A stretch of 38,610 bases of DNA from Enterococcus sp. (GTDB lineage: Bacteria > Bacillota > Bacilli > Lactobacillales > Enterococcaceae). The translations under genes were made by a program, and so were the position numbers. Of the stretch, positions 7,721-16,082 are shown piece by piece (within the stretch, counting starts at the first letter, position 1; each line of letters opens with the position of its first letter). The stretch lies in NCBI RefSeq assembly GCF_022711995.1, contig NZ_JALAHI010000105.1:1-38610 (forward strand), given 5' to 3'. Under the pieces are notes generated by a model. It did not search any database, was not told the origin of the DNA, and worked only from the letters and a program-made list of their open reading frames with translations.

Positions 7721-9073
7721 TCATCTTTCTTTTTCATTCGGGAAATCAATGTTAAAGATACTGCCTTGCGGCTGATTATCCGTGACGGTAATTTCAGCAT
7801 GATACTTATCGGCCAGCTGTTTTACCAGGGATAACCCGATACCTGAACCGGAAATTTGACTGGAACGAGAATCTTCCACTCGATAGAAACGCTCAAAAAT
7901 CAAGGCTTTCTTGTCATGAGGAATCCCAATACCAAAGTCGGCAACTGTTAGAGACAAATGTGTGTGATCTTGTGTCAATCTCACATGAATGGGCTGATCA
8001 GCTGGGGAATACTTCGCTGCATTTTCTAAAAGGTTTTGGATAATCTGCTGGAAGTCACGTTTATGCCCATGCTTCCTACACTGGTTTTCCACAAAATATT
8101 CGATTGATTGCGGAACGATCGTTGCTTGTTTTTCACATTCTTCTCGTACGATCTGCGAAACATCAACGAGACTCATTTCTTGCGTTTGCTTTTTTTCCAA
8201 ATCCAGCAGTTGATTACTCAATGTTTCCAAACGCTTCGATTCTTTATCGATAAAAGCCATTGAAGATGGAATGACTTCTGGATGTTTGGTTCCACGCCGT
8301 TGGATCAATTGGACATGACCCCGAATCGCAGCTAAAGGCGTCCGCAGCTCATGAGAAGCATCAGCAACAAACCGTTTTTCTCGCGCGATCGTCTCACGCT
8401 GTTCTTTCAGTAGTTTATTGAAAGCCAACGCCACCGAACGAATCTCGATTGGTTCTTCAAAAACCGACAATTCCCCTTTTCGACTTTGTTCGATTTCAGC
8501 AATTTCTTGCGCCATGCCTGTTAGTTTTCGACTCCATTTCCCAACGCTCCAATAAATCAAGAGACTGCCAACGACTACAGCAATCAGGTTCAAAAAACTG
8601 CTGATCATAAAAAGACCATAGGCTAATTCCACACTGTCCTCACCATTGATGGCGATCGTCACCTGATTCCCATCGACTTCTTGGGTTTTCGTATAGTAGA
8701 TACCATCATCTGTAAAGACGATGCCCTCCAAAAAAGGGATGATCCGGCCTTGGTTGATCTCAGCAAAGATCTCTTCTGCATCTTCCGATAACACGACACT
8801 GCCATCGCCTAAGATCACTTGCAAGGCATCTTCTTCTGCCGAAACATAGGCGTTGACTAAATCATCCCAGGCATCCCCTGAAGCCTCACCATTTTCGATG
8901 GCTTCAAGAATGTTGCTCGCACGATTTTCGATATGTTCAAACAAATACCCTACAGATAATAAGATAAACAGTAAATTAAAGAGAATCAGCAGACCAAAAA
9001 GAATCAAGGAAAAACGGCTCGTTAATTGAAACTGAGCAGTTTTTCTGCGTGAGTTGGCAGACTTATTCTTCAT
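7721..9073 (-). CDS. Two-component sensor histidine kinase
   Basis: A 450-residue membrane kinase. It has a first membrane segment at about 21-45, an extracytoplasmic acidic sensor region of about 105 residues, a second segment at about 153-177 and a HAMP linker. The HisKA box DASHELRTPLAAIRGH has phospho-acceptor H241. The ATPase domain has NLLENAAKYS (N box), ADFGIGIP (G1) and GSGIGLSLVKQLA (G2). It overlaps the end of the response regulator gene by 11 bases, so the two are co-translated. The signal is unknown. Linkage to a PepSY lipoprotein suggests cell-envelope sensing, but I cannot match it to a named enterococcal system. Confidence 0.93.
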   Translation of the reverse strand: MKNKSANSRRKTAQFQLTSRFSLILFGLLILFNLLFILLSVGYLFEHIENRASNILEAIENGEASGDAWDDLVNAYVSAEEDALQVILGDGSVVLSEDAEEIFAEINQGRIIPFLEGIVFTDDGIYYTKTQEVDGNQVTIAINGEDSVELAYGLFMISSFLNLIAVVVGSLLIYWSVGKWSRKLTGMAQEIAEIEQSRKGELSVFEEPIEIRSVALAFNKLLKEQRETIAREKRFVADASHELRTPLAAIRGHVQLIQRRGTKHPEVIPSSMAFIDKESKRLETLSNQLLDLEKKQTQEMSLVDVSQIVREECEKQATIVPQSIEYFVENQCRKHGHKRDFQQIIQNLLENAAKYSPADQPIHVRLTQDHTHLSLTVADFGIGIPHDKKALIFERFYRVEDSRSSQISGSGIGLSLVKQLADKYHAEITVTDNQPQGSIFNIDFPNEKER

Positions 9074-9764
9074 TGGCGGTCCTCAACACATAGCCTAGTC
9101 CCCGAACGGTCACAATCATTTTGCCTTTGTCGCAAACATCCAGCTTGTTGCGAAGGGTGCGAATATAAACATCTACCACATTCGTTTGGCCATCGTATTC
9201 ATAGCCCCAAATCTCATTCAATAGATCATCTCTTGTTTTGACTACTTCTGGTTCTTTCATCAACTCATATAAGATCCCAAATTCTTTAGGGGTCAATTCA
9301 ATAGTTTCTCCATCAATTTGAACCAAGTGCTTGGCGATATCCATCATCAACCCGCCTGCCACTAACTGATTTTGCTGGTACTTTTGGGCTTGCCGTTGCA
9401 GTCGCCGTTCAATCACGCGGATCCGAGCAAATAGCTCTTCGATCTCAAAAGGTTTCGTTAAATAATCATCTAAGCCCACATCAAGACCAGTCACGACATC
9501 GGCAGTTTGATTTCTAGCTGTCATCATCAAAATTGGGATGTCGCTTTCTTTGCGAATGCGCCGCGCCACCGTGATGCCGTCATAGATTGGCAGCATCCAA
9601 TCCAATAAAATCAGATCAAACATATTTGTTTGCTGATTGAACAATGTCAATGCCTCTTGACCATCTTTGGCCCACACCGTATCGTATCCCTCAAAAGTCA
9701 ACTCGGTCTGAATAAAACTAGCTAAACTTTCTTCATCTTCCACTATCAAGATTTTTAAGGCCAT
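9063..9764 (-). CDS. OmpR/PhoB-family response regulator
   Basis: A 233-residue response regulator. The receiver domain has the acidic pair in VEDEE, phospho-acceptor D55 in LILLDWMLP, T in MMTARN and K in LTKPF. The C-terminal winged helix (about 130-233) ends in TNVVDVYIRTLRNKLD and VRGLGYVLR, as in PhoB-type proteins. The frame is open well upstream, but the start at 9764 is clear: MALKILIVEDEE begins the domain and AAGGGAGGAG lies just before it. It is first in the operon with the kinase and probably the PepSY lipoprotein. A direct repeat in its upstream region could be its own binding site. Confidence 0.95.
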   Translation of the reverse strand: MALKILIVEDEESLASFIQTELTFEGYDTVWAKDGQEALTLFNQQTNMFDLILLDWMLPIYDGITVARRIRKESDIPILMMTARNQTADVVTGLDVGLDDYLTKPFEIEELFARIRVIERRLQRQAQKYQQNQLVAGGLMMDIAKHLVQIDGETIELTPKEFGILYELMKEPEVVKTRDDLLNEIWGYEYDGQTNVVDVYIRTLRNKLDVCDKGKMIVTVRGLGYVLRTANEE

Positions 9765-9792
9765 CTGCTCTCCTCCCTTTTTGCTTCTATCA

Positions 9793-9824
9793 TAACGGAT
9801 TTTGTAAAAACTTCCTAACGGATT
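9793..9824 (-). promoter_or_regulatory. Direct repeat upstream of the response regulator gene
   Basis: AATCCGTTA occurs twice on the minus strand (9793-9801 and 9816-9824), 23 bases apart, about two helical turns. This is a common layout for sites bound by OmpR-family dimers. A palindrome GAAGAT-ttcttc-ATCTTC at 9841-9858 lies further upstream. Autoregulation is inferred only. Confidence 0.35.
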
Positions 9825-9865
9825 GAGAGAAAAAACACATGAAGATTTCTTCATCTTCAATAAAA

Positions 9866-10036
9866 AAAGAGACTGTGCGATAAGTCTCCTACAAGTAACA
9901 CTATCCGAACAGTACATCTTGTTGCTCCTGCTGTGCAAGGACTCCTCATCGCAAAAGTTAGAGTAATCTATCGCAATAGCATAGGATTCGGTTTCACTTG
10001 TTGGAGGATGACTTATGTCACAGTTTCCTCTTTCTT
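9866..10036 (-). terminator. Long palindromic element ending the ECF transporter operon
   Basis: The two ends of this element are complementary over about 45 bases with small bulges. On the plus strand, gactgtgcgataagt...tcctacaagt...ccgaa (9871-9908) matches the complement of ttcgg...acttgttgga...acttatgtcacagt (9987-10024). On the minus strand the hairpin is followed by CTTTTTTTATTG, so it works as a Rho-independent terminator for the ECF genes. Its right arm contains the last codons and the stop of the ECF ATPase gene. The right half (9985-10022) is homologous to the tandem repeats at 1-230, so it belongs to a dispersed repeat family. Confidence 0.75.
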
Positions 10037-11463
10037 TTATTCCCATTTGTGAACAGCTGATAAGTACCTACTAAATTTCCCTGTTCCAGTTGAATCACGT
10101 AAGGACAGGTTTCATCTAGAAACTCTTTATCATGACTGATCACGGCTAACAGATCGACTTCTTTGGCGACTTCCTGCAGCAGATTTCCAACCTCTTCCAT
10201 TTGATGCAGGTCTAGTCCACTGGTTGGTTCATCAAAAAACAGCAGTCGTTTCCCCGAAAGCAGCGCACTTCCGATCGCGACCCGCTGCTTTTCCCCGCCG
10301 GACAAAGAATGTGGATGTCGTCGCAGTAAATGATCTAGTTTCAACAAAGTCACGACTTGCTCAAAACGTTCCGGTCTAGCCGCCTTGGCTAATAATTCTT
10401 TTTCGACAGATTCAAAAAAAAGCTGTAAGTTTACATCTTGCATCACTAGAAAGCTTTCTCGCAAGAGCTGTTTTTGATTGACTGGTTGACCATGCAACCA
10501 GAATCGTGCTGCTGAACATTTTTTCAAGCCGGTGATCACTTGAAATAAGGTTGATTTGCCCGCACCATTGGGACCGACTATCCCGACAACTTGTTGCGTA
10601 GGCACAACAAGTTTTGCAATATCTAACGCTGGCTGCAGTTGGCGGCGATAGGTGACTTGCAGATTCGTCGCAATCAGACCGGTAGAGGAACTCTCTTCCT
10701 CTGATCCGCTGGGTCCTAGCTCAAACAGAGGTTCATTGATCCGTCTTAATCCGAGATCGTGAATCTGTTCCGTCGACTGGGAAAGCAATGCTTCGCTAGT
10801 GTAATCGGCAACCAACTCTCCGTCTTCCAGTAATAAGTAGCGATCCGCAATCCCCGTCAAGTAAGACAATCGGTGCTCTGCAATGACGATCGTCTTCCCT
10901 TGTTCTTTCAAAAGGCGGATCGCTGCGGCAATTTTTTGTAATGCTTCTTCATCAAGATTACTGGAAGGTTCATCAAACAAAAAGAGATCATGGGAAAGCA
11001 TCGTTGCACAAGCGATGGCGATTTGTTGCTTCTCTCCTCCCGAAAGGTCAAAAACACTTGCATCCAACAATTCTGACAAAGAAAATTGCTCGGCCACTTC
11101 TTTGATCCGTTTTCGTATTTCTGCTGGCTCTACTCCGGCATTTTCCATGGTAAACGCCAATTCAGAATAAACATCCGTTGTGAAAAATTGTGTTTTAGGA
11201 TTTTGAAAAACCACACCGATTTTTCTGGCATAGGCAGGAAAGTCTTCCGTCGGCAAAGAATCCCTCGCTACTCGGACAGCTCCCGTCATTTGCGCAGGGT
11301 AAAGTTCGGGAATCAGTCCATTGAGAACATTCAGCAAGGTTGATTTGCCGCTACCACTTTGGCCGCATAAAACCACCACTTCCCCAGCAAAAATCTGACA
11401 GGAGACGTCTTTCAATACTTGCTGTGTGCCCCGTTGGACAGATAATTTTTCGATGGTGATCAT
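10018..11463 (-). CDS. ECF transporter ATPase with two fused ABC domains
   Basis: A 481-residue protein with two complete ATP-binding cassettes, equivalent to EcfA and EcfA' in one chain. The first has Walker A GQSGSGKST (34-42), signature LSGGEKQQIA and Walker B LFLFDEPSSNLD. The second has GPNGAGKST, LSGGEKQRVAIG and LLFFDEPTSGLD. It powers uptake through the adjacent T and S subunits at the membrane. AAGGATGTGA before the start overlaps the stop of the T-subunit gene (four-base gap). The stop codon and last residues (RKRKL) lie inside the palindromic element at 9866-10036, so that element has shaped, or slightly changed, the C-terminus. Confidence 0.92.
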   Translation of the reverse strand: MITIEKLSVQRGTQQVLKDVSCQIFAGEVVVLCGQSGSGKSTLLNVLNGLIPELYPAQMTGAVRVARDSLPTEDFPAYARKIGVVFQNPKTQFFTTDVYSELAFTMENAGVEPAEIRKRIKEVAEQFSLSELLDASVFDLSGGEKQQIAIACATMLSHDLFLFDEPSSNLDEEALQKIAAAIRLLKEQGKTIVIAEHRLSYLTGIADRYLLLEDGELVADYTSEALLSQSTEQIHDLGLRRINEPLFELGPSGSEEESSSTGLIATNLQVTYRRQLQPALDIAKLVVPTQQVVGIVGPNGAGKSTLFQVITGLKKCSAARFWLHGQPVNQKQLLRESFLVMQDVNLQLFFESVEKELLAKAARPERFEQVVTLLKLDHLLRRHPHSLSGGEKQRVAIGSALLSGKRLLFFDEPTSGLDLHQMEEVGNLLQEVAKEVDLLAVISHDKEFLDETCPYVIQLEQGNLVGTYQLFTNGNKRKRKL

Positions 11464-11467
11464 TTCT

Positions 11468-12154
11468 TCACATCCTTACAAACAAAAAAATAAGTAGGAA
11501 CACACTGCCAAATACCACATAATCGGCAAGTTTCAACCGCAATGGATAAACCGACGTATGGGGATTTTCTGCCGACAGGCCTCTTACTAATGCGGTCGCT
11601 GACAATTCTGTGGCCGTATTTTCTGCAGACATCAACAAAGGAATCAAGAAATACTCTACAGTCTGCAGCGGATGTCTTACATAGGACCAGCCATGAGCAA
11701 ATCCGCGAAAACGCATGGCTTGACGAATGCTTTTGCTATCTCGTATCAATGTTGGAAAAAACCGAAACAACACAGCAAGTGGGACCAATAAAAATGTTGG
11801 TACATGGATTTTTTGCAAAGCAGCTAGCCATTCACTGATCTTCGTTCCACTCATGGCAAATACTGCCGCCATGATGGTCGGCAGCAGGCGGCGATACCCC
11901 ACGGAAAAGAAATCCAAAAGCGCAGCGAACAGTGAATTGCTTTGACCTGCAAAAAGCTGTTCTGTCAGTGACAATCCAAGAAATATCCCCAAAAACAGCA
12001 CACCTTTTTGCCAAAAGCCACTAAGTAAAAACAAGAGGAACAAAAAGCTGATTACAATCAGCTCTTTTGTCCATGTCAACGAAAGCATCAATGTGATACT
12101 TGCAAAGAATGTCACAAGCAATTTGCTTCTGGGATCAAATGAGATGCTAGTCAC
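11468..12154 (-). CDS. ECF transporter transmembrane (T) subunit
   Basis: A 228-residue EcfT/CbiQ-family membrane protein with about five hydrophobic segments. The cytoplasmic coupling region is recognisable, with two arginine motifs: MRFRGF and, later, ALVRGL. These dock onto the two ATPase domains. Its start overlaps the stop of the S-subunit gene by four bases, and the ATPase gene follows after four bases, so the three subunits are co-translated. The dedicated T and ATPase in one operon with the S subunit make this a group I ECF module and not a shared one. Confidence 0.9.
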   Translation of the reverse strand: MTSISFDPRSKLLVTFFASITLMLSLTWTKELIVISFLFLLFLLSGFWQKGVLFLGIFLGLSLTEQLFAGQSNSLFAALLDFFSVGYRRLLPTIMAAVFAMSGTKISEWLAALQKIHVPTFLLVPLAVLFRFFPTLIRDSKSIRQAMRFRGFAHGWSYVRHPLQTVEYFLIPLLMSAENTATELSATALVRGLSAENPHTSVYPLRLKLADYVVFGSVFLLIFLFVRM

Positions 12155-12759
12155 ATGGATTCTCCGTTAGTTTGTTGCAACGTTGGTTGAAAATGTTTGT
12201 GATACAAACGGGCACCAATTGCGATTCCGGCGACGGCAGCTACCAATACTGCAAGCCCACAAATCACGAACATCACTGTTGAAGTATGCGCAAACACACC
12301 AGCAATATAGCTTTGGTCCTTGCCACGTGCAACGAGGGAATCAATATAGGCATTTTTCATGAACCACAATGGCAAGATTGGGCCCATCAAGCCAAAACTA
12401 AATACGGTATAGCTGACCGTCGTCTTGAGGCTCTCTTGCCACTTGCTTTTATATTGGATCGTATCTGCCAGCAGTGCACACAAGATATTCGGCATAAAAG
12501 CTAATGGAAAGTGTCCTGAAATCAAAAAAAAGAGACCTACCACACTGCCCATGATGGTGATCGCGCCAAACTTTGGTACTTTATTCAAAAGCAATAGATA
12601 AATGACTCCTGAGAAAAGTGCCGTAACGGCTGGAATGAATAAATTATGAAATCCTGGAATAACAAACCGTAAGATCAGCAGGCAAAAACTCATCAACAAA
12701 AAATAAATAGCTGTATATATCCCGACAGCAATCAGGTCTTGGACTTTTAATTTTCTCAT
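12151..12759 (-). CDS. ECF transporter substrate-binding (S) subunit, Trep_Strep/MptD-like
   Basis: A 202-residue integral membrane protein with about six hydrophobic segments, starting MRKLKVQDLIAVGIYTAIYFLLM. The N-terminal pattern and FNLFIPAVTALFSGVIYLLLLNKVPKFG-like region (here HNLFIPAV...) resemble the Trep_Strep conserved membrane family, now regarded as ECF S components (MptD type). The S subunit decides what is imported. The substrate for this subfamily is not established and no vitamin gene or riboswitch is next to it. It is first in the operon and preceded by an extended -10 promoter. Confidence 0.8.
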   Translation of the reverse strand: MRKLKVQDLIAVGIYTAIYFLLMSFCLLILRFVIPGFHNLFIPAVTALFSGVIYLLLLNKVPKFGAITIMGSVVGLFFLISGHFPLAFMPNILCALLADTIQYKSKWQESLKTTVSYTVFSFGLMGPILPLWFMKNAYIDSLVARGKDQSYIAGVFAHTSTVMFVICGLAVLVAAVAGIAIGARLYHKHFQPTLQQTNGESM

Positions 12760-12811
12760 TTTGAATGCTCCTTCTTTCCAGCACCGGTTTTTGGTGCATT
12801 TACAAGGCTAT

Positions 12812-12820
12812 AGTATAGCA
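12812..12820 (-). promoter_or_regulatory. Extended -10 promoter of the ECF operon
   Basis: TGCTATACT on the minus strand, an extended -10 (TGn plus TATACT), about 50 bases before the S-subunit start. A small hairpin CACC-GGTG (12783-12797) lies in the leader. No good -35 box is seen. Confidence 0.5.
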
Positions 12821-12904
12821 CACCTCTTCACAAAACCAGGGAAATGATGCTTGTGCCTAGGGAAGAAAGAATCACAAAAAAAGATTCGTTTCTGTTCGTC
12901 GTCC

Positions 12905-12957
12905 GTGTCAGTCAAAAACGCCGCCTTTTAGCAAGCAGCTGGCGCTTTTGTTGACAC
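12905..12957 (-). terminator. Terminator of the Mga-like regulator gene
   Basis: On the minus strand AAAAGCGCC pairs with GGCGgcGTTTTT, and the outer bases GTGTCA / TGACAC extend the palindrome. It lies 100 bases after the regulator stop and before the ECF promoter. The rest of 12760-13056 holds nothing else I can name. Confidence 0.65.
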
Positions 12958-13056
12958 TTTGGATGTTTTCTTAACGACTTAAAAATGAATCTTTCTTTGT
13001 AGGCGCATTTGATAATCTATTTTCTGCGATCTAAATCAACGCTTTTTTAGAGCAAC

Positions 13057-14565
13057 CTAGTCTTCTTCTAATAAACGGTAATACTTTTCATCTCTGATCT
13101 TATCGATAAACGTGATCACACGGATCCAATCCGGCAAGTATTGTTTTTCTCCCCACTGAAAAAGATAAGGAACATCTTTGGAAAAATACTTCGATAAATC
13201 AATGGCATAATCAGAAATGATCACATCCGGATTTTCTCTGATCCCTACGATATTGATCGGACGGGGACTCATCCGCACTAGCTTTTGCTTTTGGATTTCC
13301 TCTTCAATGCCGCGACTTTTTGACTCAACTGCCACTCTGACAGGTGCATCATAGTCAGATAAAATATAATACAGAATCTGAGACGCATAGTATTTGAAGG
13401 AATTAGAATTTAAGACCTGATACCATTCGGGATTCTCTGTTTCAAGATTGCAGGAGATCTTTTCTAAAACCGTGAACCAATAATGATACTGTCTCTCGAT
13501 CTCTGACAATGTGGTGTAATCACCAAAGGAATCGATTTTACTTCCGAAACCAAATGTCAGCAAAAAGGAAAAAATGTACGTTGCATTAATGAAAAGCAGT
13601 TTGCGTTCATTTTGCCCAAAAGAAAAATGGATTTGTTTTTCTATTAATGAAATCCAGTCATCAATCAGCGCGCGGTAATCGTTCAAGTACATCGGTGACT
13701 GCAAACGCAGGTGTTGTAAGGACTCTTGGGAATAACTCTGACCAACGGTAAACATAAAAAAGAGAAACACCAGTTCTTCATCCGACAAATCTTTTTGAAA
13801 AATCAGATTCGCTTCAAAAAAAGGCAGCAAAATCTCCGAATCAAAGGTTCGCTGATCCATAAAAGGATTGTAAAATTTCCTGACACTTTCCGGTATTGCT
13901 TGGATCTCGTAACCTTGCTTGATCCTCGTAACCGAAACAGCCAAAAGATTGATAAAACGCTCTTTTGCCGCATGGCGCAGAAATGGAAAATAATCAGTCA
14001 ATTTTTGATACACTTCTGTAGCACTTTTTTCAACAATCGGGGGACGGTTGCTTTCGATTTCATCATACACATGCCAGTAAAAACTATGGAAAAAATAACG
14101 GATTCGATACTCTTCTCCCACAAGGTAGCCACTCTTTTTCAGATTGAGCTCCAGCTTATACTGATCTAAAATCGGGGCAAAGATACCTATCTGCCGTTGG
14201 ACTGTCCGACCACTGACATACTGACTTTGACTAAAGGCTTCTAACGATTTGAATTTTTGGTAAAAAATCGCATCCCAAATAGTGAATAACAAGGTCGACT
14301 TCGTTAAGTTGACTCGGATTTTATTCAACAGAAATTTTTCCGAAAAAGTCATCTTGATTTCTTTATTGTCTCGCTGTATGGAAAACTCTGAATACTCTTT
14401 CTGGATATCTTCTACCTGCTCAAGGACATTGTTCAAAACTGGATAAGAAATATTCAATTCATCGACCAATTCTTTATAGGTATAGGTATTTTGATATGAG
14501 CGATAATAGAACGTAAAAAAACTTTGCACTAACCGATCCTGTCCTCTAAAAAAAGAATCTAGCAC
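13057..14565 (-). CDS. Mga-family transcriptional regulator
   Basis: A 502-residue protein resembling the Mga/AtxA family of stand-alone regulators. There are two N-terminal helix-turn-helix regions: TYKELVDELNISYPVLNNVLEQV at about 30-52, and SQSQYVSGRTVQRQIGIFAPILDQYKLEL at about 113-142. A long helical PRD-like middle follows, with a C-terminal EIIB-like part (about 410-502). The start is GTG with AAGGGGG eight bases upstream. Mga-type proteins usually activate surface or virulence genes and may be phosphorylated by the PTS. No obvious surface-protein target is intact nearby. It has its own promoter (14599-14627), and the 126-residue gene upstream shares the orientation. Confidence 0.75.
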   Translation of the reverse strand: MLDSFFRGQDRLVQSFFTFYYRSYQNTYTYKELVDELNISYPVLNNVLEQVEDIQKEYSEFSIQRDNKEIKMTFSEKFLLNKIRVNLTKSTLLFTIWDAIFYQKFKSLEAFSQSQYVSGRTVQRQIGIFAPILDQYKLELNLKKSGYLVGEEYRIRYFFHSFYWHVYDEIESNRPPIVEKSATEVYQKLTDYFPFLRHAAKERFINLLAVSVTRIKQGYEIQAIPESVRKFYNPFMDQRTFDSEILLPFFEANLIFQKDLSDEELVFLFFMFTVGQSYSQESLQHLRLQSPMYLNDYRALIDDWISLIEKQIHFSFGQNERKLLFINATYIFSFLLTFGFGSKIDSFGDYTTLSEIERQYHYWFTVLEKISCNLETENPEWYQVLNSNSFKYYASQILYYILSDYDAPVRVAVESKSRGIEEEIQKQKLVRMSPRPINIVGIRENPDVIISDYAIDLSKYFSKDVPYLFQWGEKQYLPDWIRVITFIDKIRDEKYYRLLEED

Positions 14566-14598
14566 AGTAAAGCCCCCTTATTTGTTGTTAAACCCTAG

Positions 14599-14627
14599 AA
14601 TATATCATCTTACTTTATGCGATTCAA
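14599..14627 (-). promoter_or_regulatory. Promoter of the Mga-like gene
   Basis: TTGAAT (14622-14627), 17 bases, then TATATT (14599-14604) on the minus strand, 34 bases upstream of the GTG start. Confidence 0.5.
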
Positions 14628-14659
14628 TTGATTCGCCTTGCTCTTCCACTAAAAAGGCA

Positions 14660-14698
14660 GTAAAAAACTTTTTTATATAGAAGCAAAAAGTTTTTTAC
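14660..14698. repeat. Perfect 14-bp AT-rich inverted repeat
   Basis: GTAAAAAACTTTTT (14660-14673) and AAAAAGTTTTTTAC (14685-14698) are exact complements around an 11-base loop. It lies between the 126-residue gene and the promoter of the Mga-like gene. It could end the upstream transcript in either direction, or be a binding site for the regulator; I cannot tell which. Confidence 0.7.
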
Positions 14699-14835
14699 TA
14701 CCTTCTCAAAATATTCACTTGAATGTACTCGTTTTTTCATTCGCTGATGGAAAAAGTGCTTGGTTTCTATTTCCCTCGGAGGATAATCAAATAAGCGGAT
14801 GGATCCATAGGTATAAGTAAGACTAACTTTAATAA

Positions 14836-15216
14836 CTAATGGATCGAAAAATGAAGAGAATGAGGGGTTTCGTCTAACAGCCGCATGCCACATTTCTCTT
14901 TAAAATACGATTGACAGTCTTCTTGTGCCGTCAGCACGACCTCTTCTTCCGTGAATACTCTGCCTTTTTTTGCCGACACTTCACTCAACTCCAACAATAT
15001 CCAAATTTGAGCTTCTAGGCGATTGATGTTCCCCCAACACTGAAAAAAATTGTCTTTATTGATGCTGCTGATTTGCTGCTCCAATTCCCCACAATTTTGC
15101 AAAATCTCTTCCTTTATTTTTGGTAAGCTCATGGAAAAAACCGGATCATTTACTTTATCAATAAAATAATTTAAGTACTCATGAATTGTTTTGATTTGAA
15201 ATGTTTGGCTCACCAT
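14836..15216 (-). CDS. Hypothetical protein of 126 residues
   Basis: A soluble, mainly helical protein, beginning MVSQTFQIKTIHEYLNYFID and ending TPHSLHFSIH. I do not recognise the family. The frame allows an earlier ATG, but the start at 15216 has GGAGGAAATCAA directly before it and is preferred. There are no membrane segments, and the sequence is acidic overall with two cysteines in the last third. It is upstream of, and co-oriented with, the Mga-like regulator, separated by 270 bases that hold a perfect inverted repeat and a promoter. A functional link is possible but unproven. Confidence 0.65.
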   Translation of the reverse strand: MVSQTFQIKTIHEYLNYFIDKVNDPVFSMSLPKIKEEILQNCGELEQQISSINKDNFFQCWGNINRLEAQIWILLELSEVSAKKGRVFTEEEVVLTAQEDCQSYFKEKCGMRLLDETPHSLHFSIH

Positions 15217-16012
15217 TTGATTTCCTCCAATCATTTCAGGAAAAAGCCTTCCCCACAGCCTTCTCCTGAAATATATTCCTATTGAATCAACAGTTCTTTC
15301 CCTGGCGCATTGCTAGTGCCAATGATCCTTTTTCAAGCGAGTTTCGTTTATTCGTGACTTCCAATTCTCCCCAAAATTGTATAAGTGACAAAATAAAATA
15401 CAGTGCTTCCTTTGCTTATTTTCAAAGATTCCCTTACTTCCTAAGAATCAGCCGTAAGCCTCGCAGGATCGTTTTGATTCCTTTTAATTAGGCTGTTCCG
15501 ACACCTTCCTACCTAGATAGAAAATCAGCACTGCTAAGCAAACCCGCCGTAGTAACTCCAATGAATGGCGAAATCCCTGATCATTCAATCTGCAAAAAGC
15601 ACTTCCTGTCATGGACGTGTCCTTTTGCATGGAATAAAACTGCTCACTATCATTATTGAATATTTTTAGCTGATGGAACTGACAGAATGCTGTTTAAAAA
15701 CTGCTTTTTTCGTCTGGTTACCTATGGATACCTAAAAAGGAGCGATGTTCTTCTTTTTTATAATGCATACTTTAGCAATACCTCCTTTGCTAAATTGAAC
15801 GTTTCACATAAAAAATTTTCATTTATTTCACGATTTTCCACATAAATTTCCCTGATAAATTAGGTTTTTGGAAAGCGAATCACTAAAACGACAAGTTTCC
15901 TACTTATATCTCCCCTGTCACTTTGATCAGCTTCTCCAGTAATTCAGCGCCCTCAAATTGAATGAGCCTAATTGCATGAGTTTAATTTCTTGATTTATGT
16001 TACTTTCCTATG
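15217..16012. other. Gene-poor region of about 800 bp
   Basis: No gene here has a convincing start and ribosome binding site. On the minus strand two short open stretches look faintly protein-like. One is at 15287-15416: 43 codons without a start, containing EVTNKRNSLEKGSLALAMRQGKNC. The other is at 15484-15630: 48 codons, ending in a hydrophobic run VCLAVLIFYLGRK. The second resembles the tail of a sortase-anchored protein but lacks LPXTG. These may be remnants of decayed genes upstream of the Mga-like regulator. The plus-strand frame at 15282-15491 looks like a shadow. Confidence 0.35.
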
Positions 16013-16057
16013 AAAAAAGAAGCTGCGACAAAATGTTTGTCATAGCTTCTTTCTTTT
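16013..16057 (-). terminator. Terminator of the carbohydrate operon
   Basis: AAGAAGCT (16017-16024) with AGCTTCTT (16044-16051), and GACAAA with TTTGTC inside, form a near-perfect hairpin with an A/T run on either side. It lies 26 bases after the stop of the metallo-hydrolase gene. Confidence 0.8.
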
Positions 16058-16082
16058 AGAATGATTCATTGAATTTCTTACA

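Noticed and set aside
9063-10046. Longer 327-residue version of the response regulator
   Set aside because: The N-terminal extension reads through the palindromic element and promoter region. MALKILIVEDEE at 9764 has a strong ribosome binding site and is the normal receiver-domain start.
14624-14893. 89-residue minus-strand frame upstream of the Mga-like gene
   Set aside because: It overlaps the end of the 126-residue gene and runs through the perfect inverted repeat and promoter, with no ribosome binding site.
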